Source of the DNA: Desulfobacterales bacterium
Lineage (GTDB): Bacteria > Desulfobacterota > Desulfobacteria > Desulfobacterales > JAFDCJ01
Assembly: GCA_029939875.1 (NCBI GenBank)
Contig: JAOZSC010000075.1
Coordinates: forward strand, 1-9,254
Direction of reading: 5' to 3'
Length of the DNA: 9,254 bases
Shown here piece after piece: positions 6,365 to 9,254 of the stretch. A program made the position numbers and the translations under genes. Within the stretch, counting starts at the first letter, position 1. Each line of letters starts with the position of its first letter. The notes beneath the pieces were generated by a model. That model was given only the letters and a program-made list of their open reading frames with translations. It made no database searches and was not told the DNA's origin.

Positions 6365-6398
6365 AAAAAAAACCCGCGGCCACATCGGCACCGCGGGT
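6365..6398 (-). terminator. Rho-independent terminator of the grpE-dnaK operon
   Basis: Read on the minus strand, ACCCGCGG (6398-6391) pairs with CCGCGGGT (6379-6372) around an 11-base loop. The stem is eight base pairs, nearly all G-C, followed by an unbroken T run (6371-6365). It lies about 50 bases after the dnaK stop and is the strongest terminator in the window. Its presence directly after dnaK argues that dnaJ is not part of this operon. Confidence 0.85.
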
Positions 6399-6448
6399 AT
6401 TAAGTCTCAACCTTGAAGCATTAAGGCCAAGGCAATCGCCGGGAGGGG

Positions 6449-8374
<1,926 letters not shown>

Positions 8375-8456
8375 GTGTTTTCCCTCCTTAAGGTTCTATC
8401 TAATAAGATTCAATTTTATATTGTTGATCGTCACTTTTAGTTGCTTCCAGCAGAGC

Positions 8457-9086
8457 TCATCCGTCTTTTTTCTCACTGGATTTGGCTACCACTACCATTG
8501 CCGGCCTGAGCAGTCGATCATGGATCAGGTAGCCACGCTGCAGCTCATTGGTCACCGTGTTGTCGGCAACCTCGGTGGACTCCTCCTGCATGACCGCTTC
8601 GTGATACGTGGGGTCAAACAGTTGCCCCTTGGCCTCAATGGGCTTGACGTGAAATTTTTCCAGAATACGCAAGATTTCCCTGTGGGTCATTTCCAGCCCT
8701 TCGTGCAGTCCCTTGTCGGCGCTTTTCCGGTTGCCGGTGGAATTCAAGGCCAGCTCCAGGTTGTCCACCACGGAAAGCATTTCTTTGATCAGCGACTGGT
8801 TGGCAAATTTTCTGAACTCCTCCATCTCCCGAACGGTGCGCTTTTTGTAATTTTCGAATTCCGCTGAAACCCGCAACAGGCGGTCATAGGTTTCCTGCGC
8901 CTCCTGCTCTTTGGCTTCCAGACGGGCTTGCAAGTCATCAGCGGGCGCTCCGCTTTTGGCAGGCGGCACCCCACTGGATTCATTATTGGGTGCCTGGCCG
9001 TCGTTGGCTACCGTCTCAGCGGCGTTATCTTCGATTTTTTCCGTTTCAGAATCGCTTTGAATCTTGATAGTCTTTTTTTTTGACAT
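8457..9086 (-). CDS. grpE: Nucleotide exchange factor GrpE
   Basis: GrpE dimers release ADP from DnaK and act as a thermosensor of the Hsp70 cycle. With ATG 9086 the product is 209 residues, normal for the family. It has a disordered, acidic N-terminus (1-50), a long coiled-coil helix (about 51-105, including RVSAEFENYKKRTVRE), then the signature FDPTYHEAVMQEES (157-170) and GYLIHDRLLRPAMVVVAK (185-202), the beta-domain that wedges into DnaK. The same frame runs upstream to about 9245, but those residues show no GrpE character and would cover the promoter. ATG 9098, four codons upstream, is an alternative start. ATG 9086 has AGGA four bases before it and fits the common MSKKK-like beginning. 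The stop is 82 bases before dnaK. hrcA, often upstream of grpE, is not in the window. Confidence 0.95.
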   Translation of the reverse strand: MSKKKTIKIQSDSETEKIEDNAAETVANDGQAPNNESSGVPPAKSGAPADDLQARLEAKEQEAQETYDRLLRVSAEFENYKKRTVREMEEFRKFANQSLIKEMLSVVDNLELALNSTGNRKSADKGLHEGLEMTHREILRILEKFHVKPIEAKGQLFDPTYHEAVMQEESTEVADNTVTNELQRGYLIHDRLLRPAMVVVAKSSEKKDG

Positions 9087-9135
9087 TCGGTCCTGCATTC
9101 TCCGGGTGGTTTGAGGATTGTAATGGTTGACTTGA

Positions 9136-9163
9136 ATAATAAGACCGGTTGAAACGTTGTCAA
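9136..9163 (-). promoter_or_regulatory. Near-consensus sigma70 promoter for grpE-dnaK
   Basis: On the minus strand, TTGACA (9163-9158) is a perfect -35. A 16-base spacer follows, then TATTAT (9141-9136), one mismatch from the consensus -10. Transcription would start near 9129, about 43 bases before the grpE ATG. No CIRCE-type inverted repeat (TTAGCACTC, nine bases, GAGTGCTAA) overlaps it. Confidence 0.65.
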
Positions 9164-9182
9164 GGTGGTAATAGCAGGGTTT

Positions 9183-9213
9183 TATAGGGGAAAATGGATG
9201 CTGCCGGCGCAAG
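9183..9213 (-). promoter_or_regulatory. Possible heat-shock (RpoH/sigma32-type) promoter upstream of grpE
   Basis: On the minus strand, CTTGCGC (9213-9207) and CCCCTATA (9190-9183) are separated by 16 bases. E. coli sigma32 promoters read roughly CTTGAAA, 11-16 bases, CCCCATNT. The -10 part is a fair match and the -35 keeps CTTG. It lies about 20 bases upstream of the sigma70 promoter. This is a pattern match only, and a chance occurrence is possible. Confidence 0.33.
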
Positions 9214-9231
9214 GATTTTTTCAGAATAAAC

Positions 9232-9248
9232 CGGGTGCCCGGCACCCG
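9232..9248. repeat. Perfect inverted repeat at the right edge, upstream of grpE
   Basis: CGGGTGCC-C-GGCACCCG: 8-base arms around one base. On the minus strand it is followed by GTTTATTC and then an A run, a poor T tail, so it could be a weak terminator of an upstream gene (for example one entering from the right) or an operator. The window ends six bases beyond it, so context is missing. Confidence 0.4.
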
Positions 9249-9254
9249 CTTGCT

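Noticed and set aside
8375..8456. Possible separate dnaK promoter in the 82-base grpE-dnaK gap
   Set aside because: The gap is AT-rich and contains TATAAA-like words, but no -35/-10 pair with acceptable spacing was convincing.
9087..9254. Search for a CIRCE operator or the end of hrcA upstream of grpE
   Set aside because: No TTAGCACTC/GAGTGCTAA-like pair is present, and the upstream extension of the grpE frame shows no HrcA-like residues.

Overview
The window looks like ordinary chromosome from a Gram-negative, anaerobic or microaerophilic, menaquinone-type bacterium. A sulfate-reducing or related Desulfobacterota (former Deltaproteobacteria) is my best guess. That rests on the gene set (glpAB-type anaerobic glycerol-3-phosphate dehydrogenase, a menA-like gene, a ferritin-like diiron protein, a grpE-dnaK pair) and on general protein flavour, not on a diagnostic marker. 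No mobile element, CRISPR array, rRNA or tRNA is visible.

Layout, left to right. Bases 1-164 hold the C-terminal end of an unrecognised plus-strand gene. Its stop overlaps tail-to-tail with a 49-codon minus-strand gene (158-307) that has a strong ribosome binding site and a palindrome just upstream. Next come two minus-strand genes transcribed 2009 to 407: a 12-helix MFS transporter, noticeably AT-rich, followed after 25 bases by a menA-like gene. The menA-like gene has lost its middle: about 76 N-terminal residues are joined in frame to about 34 C-terminal ones. A 319-base divergent region carries a good sigma70-type promoter for glpA. glpA (2329-3891) and glpB (3892-5178) follow on the plus strand with no intervening base, and glpC is not next to them.

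glpB converges on an unrecognised 149-residue minus-strand gene (5190-5639), with a small hairpin between them. A divergent promoter region then leads to a 154-residue ferritin-like diiron protein (5834-6298). Its plus-strand terminator (6318-6345) sits beside the minus-strand terminator of dnaK (6365-6398). dnaK (8374-6449) and grpE (9086-8457) are transcribed leftward as an operon from a near-consensus sigma70 promoter, with a possible heat-shock-type promoter upstream of it. No CIRCE operator and no dnaJ are seen.

Functionally, GlpA and GlpB would oxidise glycerol-3-phosphate to dihydroxyacetone phosphate and pass electrons to a partner that normally feeds menaquinone. GrpE and DnaK are the core Hsp70 chaperone with its nucleotide exchange factor. 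The ferritin-like protein fits iron or peroxide handling. I found no convincing undescribed multi-gene system. The points most worth a second look are the gutted menA, the 49-residue gene with its palindrome, the glpAB pair without glpC, and the 149-residue orphan.
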